Below are positions 1 through 11,400 of a stretch of DNA of 64,000 nt, one piece after another. The DNA comes from Paenibacillus lemnae (GTDB taxonomy: Bacteria; Bacillota; Bacilli; Paenibacillales; Paenibacillaceae). The stretch lies in the NCBI RefSeq assembly GCF_012933385.1, contig NZ_JABBPN010000019.1, forward strand, positions 22,072-86,071. The letters run 5' to 3'. Below the pieces are notes generated by a model. The model searched no databases. It saw only the letters and a list, made by a program, of their open reading frames with translations, and was not told where the DNA came from. The translations under genes and the position numbers were made by a program. Within the stretch, counting starts at the first letter, position 1; each line of letters begins with the position of its first letter.

Positions 1-51
1 AGCTTTACGAGGAGCAATCCGAATCGATTTTGCATGTGCTTTAGCTTCCAT
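1..51 (-). CDS. rplV: 50S ribosomal protein L22, N-terminal fragment
   Basis: Only the first 17 codons are present; the gene runs off the left edge of the window. The reading starts at the ATG at 49-51 and gives MEAKAHAKSIRIAPRKA, the usual L22 amino terminus. L22 binds 23S rRNA and lines the peptide exit tunnel. It follows rpsS by 37 bases as the next gene of the S10 operon, with an AGGAGG-like site just before the start. Confidence 0.9.
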   Translation of the reverse strand, partial: MEAKAHAKSIRIAPRKA

Positions 52-88
52 AGGTTTAACCTCCTCTCGAACAAAGAGCTTTCAATAA

Positions 89-364
89 TTATCTTCTTGT
101 TTTCTTGTCGTCTTCATGACCTTTGTAGGTACGTGTTGGCGCGAACTCGCCCAACTTGTGGCCTACCATGTCTTCCGTTACGTATACAGGCACGTGCTTA
201 CGGCCGTCATATACACCGAATGTGTGACCGATAAATTGCGGGAAAATCGTGGAGCGGCGGGACCAAGTTTTGATCACTACCTTCTTCTCGGAACTGTTCA
301 GTTCCTCCACTTTTTTGAGCAGATATCCGTCAATGAAAGGTCCTTTTTTCAAACTACGGCTCAT
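89..364 (-). CDS. rpsS: 30S ribosomal protein S19
   Basis: The 91-residue protein begins MSRSLKKGPFIDGYLLKK and has the full family length, including the RSTIFPQFIGHTFGVYDGRKHVP core typed as S19. It binds 16S rRNA in the small-subunit head together with S13. It lies between rplB and rplV in the standard S10 operon order, and a GGAGG ribosome site precedes the ATG. Nothing is unusual. Confidence 0.97.
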   Translation of the reverse strand: MSRSLKKGPFIDGYLLKKVEELNSSEKKVVIKTWSRRSTIFPQFIGHTFGVYDGRKHVPVYVTEDMVGHKLGEFAPTRTYKGHEDDKKTRR

Positions 365-432
365 ATGGTAATCCTCCCTTCACCAAATTGTCTCGTGACT
401 CGCGCAGAGCACGAAGTTATGCACAATGTGTA

Positions 433-1263
433 TTACTTCGTGCGGCGGCGAACGATATATTTGTCAGAAGCTTTTCCTTTTTTACGAGTCTTCGCACCCA
501 GGGTTGGCTTACCCCATGGAGACATTGGAGACTTACGTCCGATTGGAGCACGGCCTTCACCACCACCGTGAGGGTGATCGTTAGGGTTCATTACCACACC
601 ACGGACTTCAGGACGTTGACCCAACCAGCGGCTGCGGCCTGCTTTACCGATTTTGATCAACTCGTGATCTCCGTTACCAACAGAACCGATGGTAGCGCGG
701 CAAGTTTTCAGAATGTGACGAACTTCACCGGAAGACAAACGTACTGTTACGTACTTATCTTCTTTACCGAGAAGCTGAGCTTCAGTACCAGCTGCACGAA
801 CCAATTGTCCGCCTTTGCCTGGTTGAAGTTCGATGTTGTGGATAACGGTACCTACCGGAATGTTTTCCAGTGGAAGTGCGTTACCGATCTTGATGTCAGA
901 ACCAGCGCCGGAAACGACCTGATCTCCAACTTTCAGACCTTTAGGAGCAATGATGTAACGCTTCTCACCGTCCACATAGTGGATCAGAGCGATGTTGGAA
1001 GTACGGTTCGGGTCATATTCAATCGTAGCAACGCGACCTGGAATGCCGTCTTTCGTACGCTTGAAGTCGATGATACGGTATTTACGCTTGTGTCCGCCGC
1101 CGTGGTGACGAACCGTAATTTTACCTTGGTTGTTACGACCTGCTGTTTTGCTCAGTGGAGCAAGCAGTGATTTCTCCGGCTGGTTCGTTGTGATTTCTTC
1201 GAACGTCGACACGGACATGTTGCGTCGAGCCGGGGATGTCGGTTTATACTTTTTAATAGGCAC
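433..1263 (-). CDS. rplB: 50S ribosomal protein L2
   Basis: The 276-residue protein starts MPIKKYKPTSPARRNM and matches L2 over its whole length. The conserved C-terminal segment near the peptidyl transferase centre, VVMNPNDHPHGGGEGRAPIG, includes the functionally important histidine of L2. L2 contacts 23S rRNA and takes part in subunit association. It sits between rplW and rpsS in the S10 operon, with a GGAGGG site before the ATG. Confidence 0.98.
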   Translation of the reverse strand: MPIKKYKPTSPARRNMSVSTFEEITTNQPEKSLLAPLSKTAGRNNQGKITVRHHGGGHKRKYRIIDFKRTKDGIPGRVATIEYDPNRTSNIALIHYVDGEKRYIIAPKGLKVGDQVVSGAGSDIKIGNALPLENIPVGTVIHNIELQPGKGGQLVRAAGTEAQLLGKEDKYVTVRLSSGEVRHILKTCRATIGSVGNGDHELIKIGKAGRSRWLGQRPEVRGVVMNPNDHPHGGGEGRAPIGRKSPMSPWGKPTLGAKTRKKGKASDKYIVRRRTK

Positions 1264-1291
1264 TGTGTTTCCCTCCTTACTTACAAAATTC

Positions 1292-1585
1292 TTATTCTAC
1301 CGATTCAAAAAACTCAAGCGGCTTGCTGTCCTTCGCCAGAGTTACGATAGCCTTTTTCCATTCCGATGTATAACCGAAGTGGCGGCCGTAACGTTTCGGC
1401 TTCGCAGGAACACGCATCGTATTCACGTTCGATACTTTAACGTTGAAAATAGATTCAACAGCTTTCTTGATTTCCGTCTTGTTGGCACGAATGTCAACTT
1501 CAAAAGCATATTTCAGCTCAGCCATGTAGTCAGCCGTACGTTCCGTGATCACAGGGCGCTTGATTATATCGCGAGGATCCTTCAT
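1292..1585 (-). CDS. rplW: 50S ribosomal protein L23
   Basis: The 97-residue protein begins MKDPRDIIKRPVITERTADY and has the typical L23 pattern with the MRVPAKPKRYGRHFGYTSEW loop. L23 lies at the tunnel exit and docks trigger factor and SRP. The start codon overlaps the rplD stop by one base (position 1585), which indicates translational coupling within the S10 operon. Confidence 0.97.
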   Translation of the reverse strand: MKDPRDIIKRPVITERTADYMAELKYAFEVDIRANKTEIKKAVESIFNVKVSNVNTMRVPAKPKRYGRHFGYTSEWKKAIVTLAKDSKPLEFFESVE

Positions 1586-2208
1586 TACGCGAGCACCTCC
1601 TCTACCTTCTGAACTGCTTCCTTCGTAATGATCAGTTGATCGTACGTCAGTACGTCAAGAACATTAATGCCATCAGCCGCTACGAACTTCACACCAGGGA
1701 TGTTACGTGCGGAAAGGGCTACATTATCATCATAGCTAGGGGCTACAATCAGAGCTTTGCGTCCCACTTTCAGGTTGCTGAGAATGCTGGCAAACTCTTT
1801 GGTTCTAGGAGCGCTCATGGTCAGTTGATCCAGCACAATAATGCTGTTGTCCTGAACTTTGGTAGACAGCGCAGATTTAATCGCCAGACGGCGAACTTTC
1901 TTAGGAAGCTTGAAAGAATAGCTGCGTGGAGTTGGTCCAAATACCACACCGCCGCCTTTCCATTGCGGAGAACGGATCGAACCTTGACGGGCACGACCAG
2001 TACCTTTCTGTTTCCACGGCTTGCGTCCGCCGCCGCGTACTTCAGAACGTCCTTTTACTTTATGTGTACCGCGGCGCTGGGAAGCGCGCTGCAGCAATAC
2101 TGCACTGTGCAGTACATGCGCATTAGGCTCGATACCGAATACGGCATCATTCAATTCTACTTCGCCGACTTGGCTGCCATCGATACTAAATAGTGCTACT
2201 TTAGGCAT
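1585..2208 (-). CDS. rplD: 50S ribosomal protein L4
   Basis: The 207-residue protein begins MPKVALFSIDGSQVGEVEL. It has the basic extended loop GRKPWKQKGTGRARQGSIRS that reaches into the exit tunnel. L4 is an early assembly protein of the large subunit. It is placed between rplC and rplW, overlapping the rplW start by one base, and a GGAGGAAC ribosome site precedes the ATG. Confidence 0.97.
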   Translation of the reverse strand: MPKVALFSIDGSQVGEVELNDAVFGIEPNAHVLHSAVLLQRASQRRGTHKVKGRSEVRGGGRKPWKQKGTGRARQGSIRSPQWKGGGVVFGPTPRSYSFKLPKKVRRLAIKSALSTKVQDNSIIVLDQLTMSAPRTKEFASILSNLKVGRKALIVAPSYDDNVALSARNIPGVKFVAADGINVLDVLTYDQLIITKEAVQKVEEVLA

Positions 2209-2234
2209 TGATTGTTCCTCCTTTCTTCAGTCGA

Positions 2235-2858
2235 TTATTTCTTCACCGTTTCTTTGACTTGAACAAAACCTTTTTTAGGTCCTGGAATGGATCCTTTTAC
2301 GAGCAGTACGTTACGCTCAGTATCCACACGGATGATTTCAAGCTTTTGAATCGTTACCGTCTCATGACCCATGTGTCCTGGCAGACGCTTACCTTTAGGT
2401 ACGCGGTTAGCTTGGATCGAACCCATGGAACCTGGACGACGATGATAACGGGAACCGTGAGACATTGGTCCGCGGCTTTGGCCCCAACGTTTGATTACAC
2501 CTTGGAATCCTTTACCTTTGGAAATACCCGTTACGTCAACAAATTCGCCTTCTGCGAAAACATCAGCTTTCAGCTCTTGGCCAACCTCGACAGCTGCGAG
2601 GTCAACACCGCGAATTTCACGAACGTAGCGCTTAGGTGCAGTGTTTGCTTTTTTCGCATGTCCTGCCTCTGGCTTGTTGGCATTCTTTTCTTTTTTGTCA
2701 GCAAATCCGATCTGAACAGCTTCGTAACCATCGTTCTCCAGATCTTTCTTTTGCAAGACAACACAAGGACCTGCTTCGATAACCGTTACAGGAATTACAT
2801 TACCTTCAGCGGTAAATACTTGAGTCATTCCGAGCTTTCTCCCTAAGATACCTTTCAT
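2235..2858 (-). CDS. rplC: 50S ribosomal protein L3
   Basis: The 207-residue protein begins MKGILGRKLGMTQVFTAEG and carries the long central loop, with the GQSRGPMSHGSRYHRRPGSM segment, that approaches the peptidyl transferase centre. L3 initiates 50S assembly. It is the second gene of the S10 operon, 44 bases after rpsJ, with an AGAGGTG ribosome site. Confidence 0.97.
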   Translation of the reverse strand: MKGILGRKLGMTQVFTAEGNVIPVTVIEAGPCVVLQKKDLENDGYEAVQIGFADKKEKNANKPEAGHAKKANTAPKRYVREIRGVDLAAVEVGQELKADVFAEGEFVDVTGISKGKGFQGVIKRWGQSRGPMSHGSRYHRRPGSMGSIQANRVPKGKRLPGHMGHETVTIQKLEIIRVDTERNVLLVKGSIPGPKKGFVQVKETVKK

Positions 2859-2902
2859 GTTGACACCTCTTTTCTCTTCTCAATAAAAATTCATATACTA
2901 TA

Positions 2903-3211
2903 TTACAATTTAATTTCGATATCTACACCGGACGGCAGGTCCAAGCGCATCAAGGCATCCACAGTTTGTGGAGTCGGGTTCACAATGTCGATCAGACGCT
3001 TATGTGTGCGCATTTCGAACTGTTCCCGAGAATCCTTATACTTGTGTACCGCACGGAGAATAGTAATAATTTGCTTCTCAGTAGGCAATGGGATCGGACC
3101 CGAGACACCGGCACCCGAACGCTTTGCTGTTTCAACAATTTTCTCAGCGGATTGATCAAGAATTCTGTGGTCGTAAGCTTTCAAACGAATACGGATTTTT
3201 TGCTTTGCCAT
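2903..3211 (-). CDS. rpsJ: 30S ribosomal protein S10
   Basis: The 102-residue protein begins MAKQKIRIRLKAYDHRILDQ, the canonical S10 (NusE) amino terminus. It acts in the 30S head and, outside the ribosome, as NusE together with NusB in rRNA antitermination. It is the first gene of the S10 operon, with a strong sigma-A-like promoter about 140 bases upstream (3351-3379) and a GGAGGG site before the ATG. Confidence 0.98.
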   Translation of the reverse strand: MAKQKIRIRLKAYDHRILDQSAEKIVETAKRSGAGVSGPIPLPTEKQIITILRAVHKYKDSREQFEMRTHKRLIDIVNPTPQTVDALMRLDLPSGVDIEIKL

Positions 3212-3350
3212 TTTATTTCCCTCCTTCTATCGCCCAATTTATTATCGGACATACTCCGCGAAAATTTTCTAACCACCTGCTCCATGGCAAAGGGGCCGGG
3301 TGTGTCAGTAACCTCTCACATCATCGCAACGTCTCAGAACAACATTCATT

Positions 3351-3379
3351 ATTATATAGAAAACCTAGGCTCATTGCAA
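3351..3379 (-). promoter_or_regulatory. Sigma-A-type promoter of the S10 operon
   Basis: On the minus strand there is a TTGCAA -35 element (3374-3379), a 17-base spacer and a perfect TATAAT -10 element (3351-3356). It lies in the 326-base gap between rpsJ and tuf, downstream of the tuf terminator, and so is the expected start of the S10 operon. The roughly 130-base leader up to rpsJ holds no gene that I can see. Confidence 0.8.
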
Positions 3380-3440
3380 GCATTTCATTATAAAACTTTC
3401 ATATGGTAATTTTTATAAAAATATAGGTGCTGCCTTAACG

Positions 3441-3471
3441 TAAAAAGAGCCCGACCTGAGTCGGACTCTTT
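3441..3471 (-). terminator. Rho-independent terminator after tuf
   Basis: A GC-rich hairpin (arms AAGAGCCCGAC and GTCGGACTCTT, one mismatch, CTGA loop) is followed on the minus strand by a T run. It is 67 bases past the tuf stop and separates the rpsL-rpsG-fusA-tuf transcript from the S10 operon. Confidence 0.8.
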
Positions 3472-3537
3472 CATCTTTACAATACACTGTTGCTCGTTCC
3501 AGTACACTGTTGCTCTATGAAAGGCTCTAGGCCTTAA

Positions 3538-4728
<1,191 letters not shown>

Positions 4729-4824
4729 TTGAACAATTCCTCCTTAAGGGGATATATATGTTTGGGCCGGCCGGGGAGAATCGAATTTTCCAACCCGTCT
4801 CCCTATCCGACAAGTAAAACGTTA

Positions 4825-6903
4825 TTATTCTCCGCCTTTGTTCTTGGACACAATTTCCTCGGAGATATTCTTAGGAACTTCTTCATAGTGAGAGAGTTCC
4901 ATTGAGAAAACACCGCGGCCCTGTGTACCCGAACGCAGGGTTGTAGAGTAACCGAACATTTCGGAAAGAGGTACTTTAGCACGGATAATTTGAGCACCAC
5001 CGCGAGCATCCATACCTTCGATGCGTCCACGACGGGAGTTCAGCATACCCATAACATCGCCCATGTATTCCTCAGGCACGGTAACTTCTACTTTCATGAT
5101 TGGCTCAAGCAGGACAGGCTTACACTTGTCTTTAGCTGCTTTCAACGCCATGGAACCAGCGATTTTAAACGCCATTTCATTGGAATCGACATCATGGTAT
5201 GAACCGTCAACGATTGTAGCTTTAACGTCAACGAGCGGGAAGCCGGCAATAACACCGTTCTTCATCTGCTCTTCAATACCTTGCTGCGCAGGACCAATGT
5301 ATTCTCTTGGTACGGAACCGCCGACGACCTTGCTCTCGAACTGATTGCCTGTACCTGGTTCCAAAGGTTCGAACTCAACCCAGACGTGACCGTATTGACC
5401 ACGACCACCGGACTGACGAACGAATTTACCTTCAACACGACCTGGTGCACGGAATGTTTCACGGTAAGCTACCTGTGGTTTACCCACATTGGTATCTACC
5501 TTGAATTCACGACGCATACGGTCAATGATGATATCCAAGTGAAGCTCGCCCATACCTGCAAGAATCGTTTGACCGGTTTCTTCATCTGTATGTGCGCGGA
5601 GAGTTGGATCCTCTTCCGTCAATTTACCGAGAGCTACACCCATTTTATCCTGGTCAGCTTTCGTCTTAGGCTCCACCGCAATCTCGATTACTGGATCCGG
5701 GAAGTTCATAGATTCCAGAATAACCGGATTCTTCTCATCACACAGTGTATCACCTGTACCTGTATCTTTCAAACCTACGGCAGCTGCAATATCACCGGAG
5801 TATACTTCAGTAATTTCTTGACGGCTGTTCGCATGCATCTGGAGGATACGGCCGATCCGTTCACGCTTGTTCTTCGTAGCATTCAGCACGTAAGAACCGG
5901 ACTGCAGTACACCGGAGTATACGCGGAAGAACGTGAGCTTACCTACATAAGGGTCTGTCATGATTTTGAATGCCAGAGCCGAGAACGACTCTTCATCCGA
6001 AGATTTGCGGATCGCTTCAGTTCCATCTTCAAGAGTACCCTTGATATCCGGAACATCGATTGGAGCCGGCAAATAATCGATAACGGCATTCAGCATCAGC
6101 TGAACCCCTTTGTTACGGTAAGAAGATCCACAGATAACCGGGAAGATTTTAACTTCGACAACACCTTTACGAAGAGCGCCTTTAATCTCATCGACGGTGA
6201 TTTCTTCACCTTCAAGGTATTTCATAGTCAATTCTTCATCCAGTTCAGCAACCTTCTCGATCAGTTCATTGCGAAGTTCTTCAACCTGATCTTTGTAGTC
6301 TGCTGGAATTTCTGCTTCTTCGATATTTTGGCCGAGGTCATCTTTGTACATGTAAGCTTTTTCCTCGACGATATCGATAATACCGATGAAATCGGACTCG
6401 GCACCAATTGGAAGCTGAATAGCTACCGCATTGGCCTGCAGACGGTCTCTCATGTCTTTAACAACATTGATGAAATCTGCACCGATAATGTCCATTTTGT
6501 TCACGTATGCGATCCGCGGAACGCCGTAGCGGTCAGCTTGTCTCCATACAGTCTCCGACTGAGGTTCTACGCCCTCTTTCGCACTAAATACACCTACTGC
6601 CCCATCCAATACACGAAGGGAACGTTCAACTTCTACTGTGAAGTCAACGTGTCCCGGGGTGTCGATAATATTAACGCGATGACCTTTCCATTGAGCGGTA
6701 GTTGCAGCGGAAGTAATCGTGATCCCGCGCTCCTGTTCCTGCTCCATCCAGTCCATAGTCGCAGCACCTTCGTGAACTTCCCCGATTTTGTGCGTACGGC
6801 CTGTGTAGAACAAGATCCGCTCAGTGGTGGTCGTCTTACCAGCGTCAATATGCGCCATGATCCCGATGTTGCGTGTATTTTTCAAGGAGAACTCTCTTGC
6901 CAT
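4825..6903 (-). CDS. fusA: Elongation factor G
   Basis: The 692-residue translocase GTPase drives tRNA-mRNA translocation and ribosome recycling. The P loop AHIDAGKT is at residues 17-24, with DTPGH and NKMD motifs downstream, and the length is that of a canonical bacterial EF-G with all five domains. It lies between rpsG and tuf in the str operon. The start is supported by a GGGAG site and by alignment of MAREFSLKNTRNIGIMAHID to the family. Confidence 0.98.
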   Translation of the reverse strand: MAREFSLKNTRNIGIMAHIDAGKTTTTERILFYTGRTHKIGEVHEGAATMDWMEQEQERGITITSAATTAQWKGHRVNIIDTPGHVDFTVEVERSLRVLDGAVGVFSAKEGVEPQSETVWRQADRYGVPRIAYVNKMDIIGADFINVVKDMRDRLQANAVAIQLPIGAESDFIGIIDIVEEKAYMYKDDLGQNIEEAEIPADYKDQVEELRNELIEKVAELDEELTMKYLEGEEITVDEIKGALRKGVVEVKIFPVICGSSYRNKGVQLMLNAVIDYLPAPIDVPDIKGTLEDGTEAIRKSSDEESFSALAFKIMTDPYVGKLTFFRVYSGVLQSGSYVLNATKNKRERIGRILQMHANSRQEITEVYSGDIAAAVGLKDTGTGDTLCDEKNPVILESMNFPDPVIEIAVEPKTKADQDKMGVALGKLTEEDPTLRAHTDEETGQTILAGMGELHLDIIIDRMRREFKVDTNVGKPQVAYRETFRAPGRVEGKFVRQSGGRGQYGHVWVEFEPLEPGTGNQFESKVVGGSVPREYIGPAQQGIEEQMKNGVIAGFPLVDVKATIVDGSYHDVDSNEMAFKIAGSMALKAAKDKCKPVLLEPIMKVEVTVPEEYMGDVMGMLNSRRGRIEGMDARGGAQIIRAKVPLSEMFGYSTTLRSGTQGRGVFSMELSHYEEVPKNISEEIVSKNKGGE

Positions 6904-6951
6904 AACAATAGTCTCCCTTCAAAATTGAAGTATAATGTGAACGACCGAATC

Positions 6952-7422
6952 CTACCAGCGGTAGTGAGCAAACGCTTTGTTCGCTTCAGCCATTTTGTGT
7001 GTGTCTTCACGTTTCTTAACGGAAGCACCTGTGTTGTTGGAAGCATCGATAATCTCTGCCGCCAAACGCTCTTCCATTGTCTTCTCACCGCGGTTGCGGG
7101 AGTAGTTTACGAGCCAACGTAATCCCAGGGATGTACGTCTCTCTGGTTTAACTTCGATAGGCACCTGGTAGTTAGCACCGCCGACACGGCGAGCTTTAAC
7201 TTCCAGTACAGGCATGATGTTCTTGATGGCCGCTTCAAAAACTTCCATCGGATCATTGCCAGTACGCTGCTGGATCAGGTTGAATGCGTTATAAAGGATG
7301 CTTTGAGCAACACCTCTTTTACCATCCAGCATGATGCGGTTGATCAGACGTGTAACCAGCTTGCTGTTGTAAACCGGATCTGGAAGCACGTCTCTTTTAG
7401 TAACTGGACCTTTGCGTGGCAT
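6952..7422 (-). CDS. rpsG: 30S ribosomal protein S7
   Basis: The 156-residue protein begins MPRKGPVTKRDVLPDPVYNS and ends NKAFAHYRW, the standard Bacillota S7. It nucleates folding of the 3' major domain of 16S rRNA. It sits 43 bases after rpsL and 48 bases before fusA within the str operon, with a GAAAGGGGG site before the ATG. Confidence 0.98.
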   Translation of the reverse strand: MPRKGPVTKRDVLPDPVYNSKLVTRLINRIMLDGKRGVAQSILYNAFNLIQQRTGNDPMEVFEAAIKNIMPVLEVKARRVGGANYQVPIEVKPERRTSLGLRWLVNYSRNRGEKTMEERLAAEIIDASNNTGASVKKREDTHKMAEANKAFAHYRW

Positions 7423-7465
7423 GGATATCCCCCTTTCTTCATGTGTATATACAATTAGTTTTTAC

Positions 7466-7885
7466 TTAGCTTTTTGCTTTAGGACGTTTCGCACCGTATT
7501 TGGAACGAGCCTGCATCCGGTTGTTAACACCGGCAGTATCAAGCGCACCGCGGACGATGTGGTAACGTACACCCGGAAGGTCTTTTACTTTACCGCCGCG
7601 AACCAGTACGACACTGTGCTCCTGCAGGTTATGACCGATACCCGGAATATAAGCTGTCACCTCAATGCGGTTCGTCAAGCGAACACGAGCATATTTACGA
7701 AGTGCAGAGTTCGGTTTCTTCGGCGTCATAGTACCTACACGAGTACAAACACCGCGTTTTTGCGGAGCACTCAAATCGGTATCCTCACGTTTCAAAGCGT
7801 TGAATCCTTTTTGCAGTGCCGGTGATTTCGATTTGTAAACTTTAGCTTGACGGCCTTTACGGACCAGCTGATTAATTGTTGGCAT
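7466..7885 (-). CDS. rpsL: 30S ribosomal protein S12
   Basis: The 139-residue decoding-centre protein begins MPTINQLVRKGRQAKV. The TPKKPNSALRK loop has lysine at residue 56, and KVKDLPGVRYH has lysine at residue 101, the positions where streptomycin resistance changes usually occur; both are wild type. It follows the L7Ae-like gene in the str operon. An AGGGGGTGG site precedes the ATG. Confidence 0.98.
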   Translation of the reverse strand: MPTINQLVRKGRQAKVYKSKSPALQKGFNALKREDTDLSAPQKRGVCTRVGTMTPKKPNSALRKYARVRLTNRIEVTAYIPGIGHNLQEHSVVLVRGGKVKDLPGVRYHIVRGALDTAGVNNRMQARSKYGAKRPKAKS

Positions 7886-8020
7886 GCTGCCACCCCCTTC
7901 CTATATTTCTCATTCTCTTACAACCTTTTTTAAGTCCACAGACCCAGGCGGTTCATAAAAGAACAAATGAAAAGTTTTTGCCGTGAGAATTGCTCCTCCA
8001 ACAAAAACAGTTTCTTACAG

Positions 8021-8272
8021 TTAAGATTTCAAGACTGCTGACATTGCTGCACCGACTTCGATACCGCACGCCTCGCCGAGTTGTCTCGTTGTAGGCACAT
8101 ACGTAATATCCACACCGTGCTTCTCGCACAGGGATACAATCTTTGAGATTAAACGTTGGTCGCAATCTTCAGCCACATACACTTCTGCGGCCAGGCCGTT
8201 CTCCACAGCCTTCATCGTTTGTTTGGTGCCGATCTTGATATGAGCGTCCTGTAGTCCTTTATCATTAGACAT
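8021..8272 (-). CDS. rplGB: L7Ae-family K-turn-binding protein (YbxF/RplGB type)
   Basis: I chose the ATG at 8270-8272 (MSNDKGLQDAHIKIGTKQ) because a GGAGGAATG ribosome site sits directly before it; a longer in-frame reading would bury that site in coding sequence. The 83-residue product has the L7Ae/L30e fold pattern (KIGTKQTMKAVENG, VYVAEDCDQ, VPTTRQLGEACGIEVGAA) and matches B. subtilis YbxF, a kink-turn RNA binder. It is the first gene of the str transcript, with its own promoter upstream at 8326-8354. Confidence 0.88.
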   Translation of the reverse strand: MSNDKGLQDAHIKIGTKQTMKAVENGLAAEVYVAEDCDQRLISKIVSLCEKHGVDITYVPTTRQLGEACGIEVGAAMSAVLKS

Positions 8273-8325
8273 GAAACATTCCTCCAAAAGAACAGGGATA
8301 GAGCTATTGCTCACGCACCTTTGCT

Positions 8326-8354
8326 ATATTAGCACCTGGGCTAAATGATGTCAA
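8326..8354 (-). promoter_or_regulatory. Strong sigma-A promoter of the rplGB-rpsL-rpsG-fusA-tuf operon
   Basis: A consensus TTGACA -35 (8349-8354), 17-base spacer and TAATAT -10 (8326-8331) lie on the minus strand between the rpoC terminator and the L7Ae-like gene. This is one of the best promoter matches in the window. Confidence 0.85.
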
Positions 8355-8380
8355 GCATATTATCAAGTACAATCAAAGAA

Positions 8381-8426
8381 TTTAAAAGAGGCGGGCATTG
8401 CAGGGAGTCTGCACTTCACCCGCCTC
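8381..8426 (-). terminator. Rho-independent terminator after rpoC
   Basis: The outer arms GAGGCGGG and CCCGCCTC (8388-8395 and 8419-8426) enclose an inner TGCAG/CTGCA pairing. On the minus strand the stem is followed by TTTTAAA. It lies 12 bases past the rpoC stop and ends the rpoBC transcript. Confidence 0.85.
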
Positions 8427-8437
8427 CTTCCATTCTC

Positions 8438-11400
8438 TTACTCTGCGCTTACACTTTCAGCTTCCTGGCTTTCGACAGTCTCTTCGTGACCTTCAAACTT
8501 CACACTGCGGTAACGATTCATACCCGTACCTGCAGGGATCAGTTTACCGATAATTACATTCTCTTTCAGACCGAGCAGCTGATCGACCTTGCCTTTGATG
8601 GCAGCATCAGTCAGTACGCGTGTAGTCTCCTGGAAGGAGGCCGCGGAAAGGAATGAATCGGTTTCCAGGGATGCTTTGGTAATACCCAGAAGTACCGGTT
8701 TAGCTACAGCAGGCTCTTTGCCGGACAGAATAGCTACTTTATTGGCTGATTCATATTCGTGGAGATCCACAAAAGAACCAGGCAGCAAATTCGTATCTCC
8801 TGCATCGACAATACGGAACTTGCGAAGCATTTGACGAATCATAACCTCAACGTGCTTATCGTTGATTTCTACGCCCTGGTTCCGGTATACGCGCTGAACT
8901 TCCTGAAGGATATAGTTCTGCACGCCGCGGATACCCTTAATGCGCAGCATTTCTTTCGGGTCGATCGAACCCTCGGTCAATTCGTCACCTGCTTCAATCT
9001 GCTTGCCTTCACTTACGCGCAGACGCGAGCCATAGGTAACGGAATAGACTTTGGTCTCCGCTTCACCCTGAACTTCAATTTCACGGCGGTCTTTCGTTTC
9101 ACGAATCTCTTTGACGACACCGTCAATTTCACTGATCGTAGCCTGACCTTTAGGGTTACGGGCTTCGAAAAGCTCCTGGATACGCGGAAGACCTTGAGTG
9201 ATGTCATCACCGGCAACGCCCCCGGTATGGAACGTACGCATCGTGAGCTGTGTTCCCGGTTCACCGATAGACTGAGCGGCAATGATACCAACCGCTTCAC
9301 CGATCTCGACGAACTTGCCTGTAGCCAGGTTACGGCCGTAACATTTCTTGCAGACGCCATGACGCGCGCGGCAGCTCAAAATGGAACGGATTTGAATTTT
9401 CTCTACACCAGCTTTGACGATTTCGTCCGCTTTATCAGAGTCAATCAGTTCATTACGGTTCACGATGATCTCTTTCGTCTCAGGATGACGGACAGTCTCA
9501 AAGGAGTAACGTCCTTCAATCCGGTCATACAGATCCTCGATGACTTCTTTACCGTCTTGAATACGGCTGACGATAAATCCTTTGTCCGTGCTGCACTCGT
9601 CTTCACGAACGATAACATCCTGTGCAACGTCTACGAGACGGCGTGTCAGATAACCGGAGTCAGCTGTACGCAGTGCGGTATCGGCAAGACCTTTACGGGC
9701 ACCGTGCGTGGACAGGAAGTACTCGAGAACGGTCAGACCTTCACGGAAGTTCGATTTGATTGGGAGCTCGATGATTCGTCCGGACGGGTTCGCCATCAGA
9801 CCGCGCATACCGCCAAGCTGTGTAATCTGGGATTTGTTACCCCGCGCTTTGGAATCCACCATGAGCATGATGGAGTTAAAGCGGTCCATCGACTTCATGA
9901 GAACTTCGGTAATATCATCCTTCGCTTTGGACCAAATATCGATAACACGGTCATAGCGCTCTTCGTTCGTGATCAGACCACGGCGGTATTGATTCATAAC
10001 GACGCTGACCTTCTCATCAGACTTTTTCAGAATCTCATTCTTCTCATCCGGCACGATAACATCGGATACGGCAACCGTTACACCTGCACGTGTCGAGTAG
10101 GTAAAGCCGAGCTGCTTGATTTTATCCAGAATAACAGAGGTTTCTGTTGTGTGATAAGTCTCGAAACAGCGTGCGATAATTTGACCCAGGTATTCTTTGC
10201 CGACCGCTCCGCTGATTGGCAGGCTCTGAATCACATCCTGAATATCCGCACCCTTCTCATACACAAAATACTTCTCCGGTGTACCCTGGAACAGGTTCTC
10301 ACGGGTAGCTTCGTTAATATAAGGGAAGCTTGCCGGATAAATTTCGTTGAAAATGATACGGCCAATTGTCGTCACCAGCATCGCTTTCTGCTGCTTATCT
10401 GTAAAGCTGGTTTTACCCAGTGCTTTCACAGGAATCGCAACCCGTGCATGCAGACCTGCCGCACCACGCTGATAAGCCGATACAGCTTCGTTCACACTGC
10501 CCAGAATCATGCCGGTACCTTTTTCCTCTTTATTGTCCATTGTGAGGTAGAAGGAACCGAGAACCATATCCTGAGAAGGCGTGACAACCGGTTTACCATC
10601 TTTCGGGTTCAAAATATTACCAGATGCAAGCATCAATAGACGCGCTTCAGCTTGGGCTTCGGCAGACAACGGAACGTGAACCGCCATCTGGTCACCGTCA
10701 AAGTCGGCATTGTATGCCGTACATACGAGCGGGTGAAGACGAATGGCATGGCCTTCAACCAGAATCGGTTCGAATGCCTGGATACCCAGTCTGTGAAGTG
10801 TTGGGGCACGGTTCAACAGAACCGGATGCTCCTTGATCACTTCTTCCAGCACATCCCACACTTCAGGGCTTACGCGTTCAACCTTGCGTTTCGCACTCTT
10901 GATGTTGTGGGCAAGCCCTTTATTGACAAGCTCTTTCATAACGAAAGGCTTAAACAATTCCAGCGCCATTTTCTTAGGCAGACCGCATTGATACATCTTC
11001 AAGTACGGACCTACAACGATTACGGAACGACCGGAGTAGTCAACCCGTTTACCGAGCAGATTCTGACGGAAACGGCCCTGTTTACCTTTCAGCATATGGC
11101 TGAGGGATTTCAGAGGACGGTTACCCGGACCTGTGACCGGACGTCCACGGCGGCCGTTGTCGATCAGTGCATCAACAGCTTCCTGAAGCATCCGCTTCTC
11201 GTTCTGCACGATAATGTCTGGAGCACCCAGGTCGAGCAGTCTCTTCAAACGGTTATTCCGGTTAATAACACGGCGGTACAGGTCATTCAAGTCAGAGGTC
11301 GCAAAGCGTCCGCCGTCCAGCTGAACCATAGGACGCAGCTCCGGTGGAATGACCGGCAATACATCCATAACCATCCATTCCGGTTGATTACCGGAGTTGC

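Noticed and set aside
5281..7122. Long plus-strand open frame of 613 codons opposite fusA and rpsG
   Set aside because: It is antisense to highly conserved fusA and rpsG, has no ribosome site or family resemblance, and reflects codon bias of the true genes.
8759..10639. Long plus-strand open frame of 626 codons opposite rpoC
   Set aside because: It is antisense to the fully conserved rpoC gene and its translation resembles no protein; the same applies to the frame at 10652-12259.
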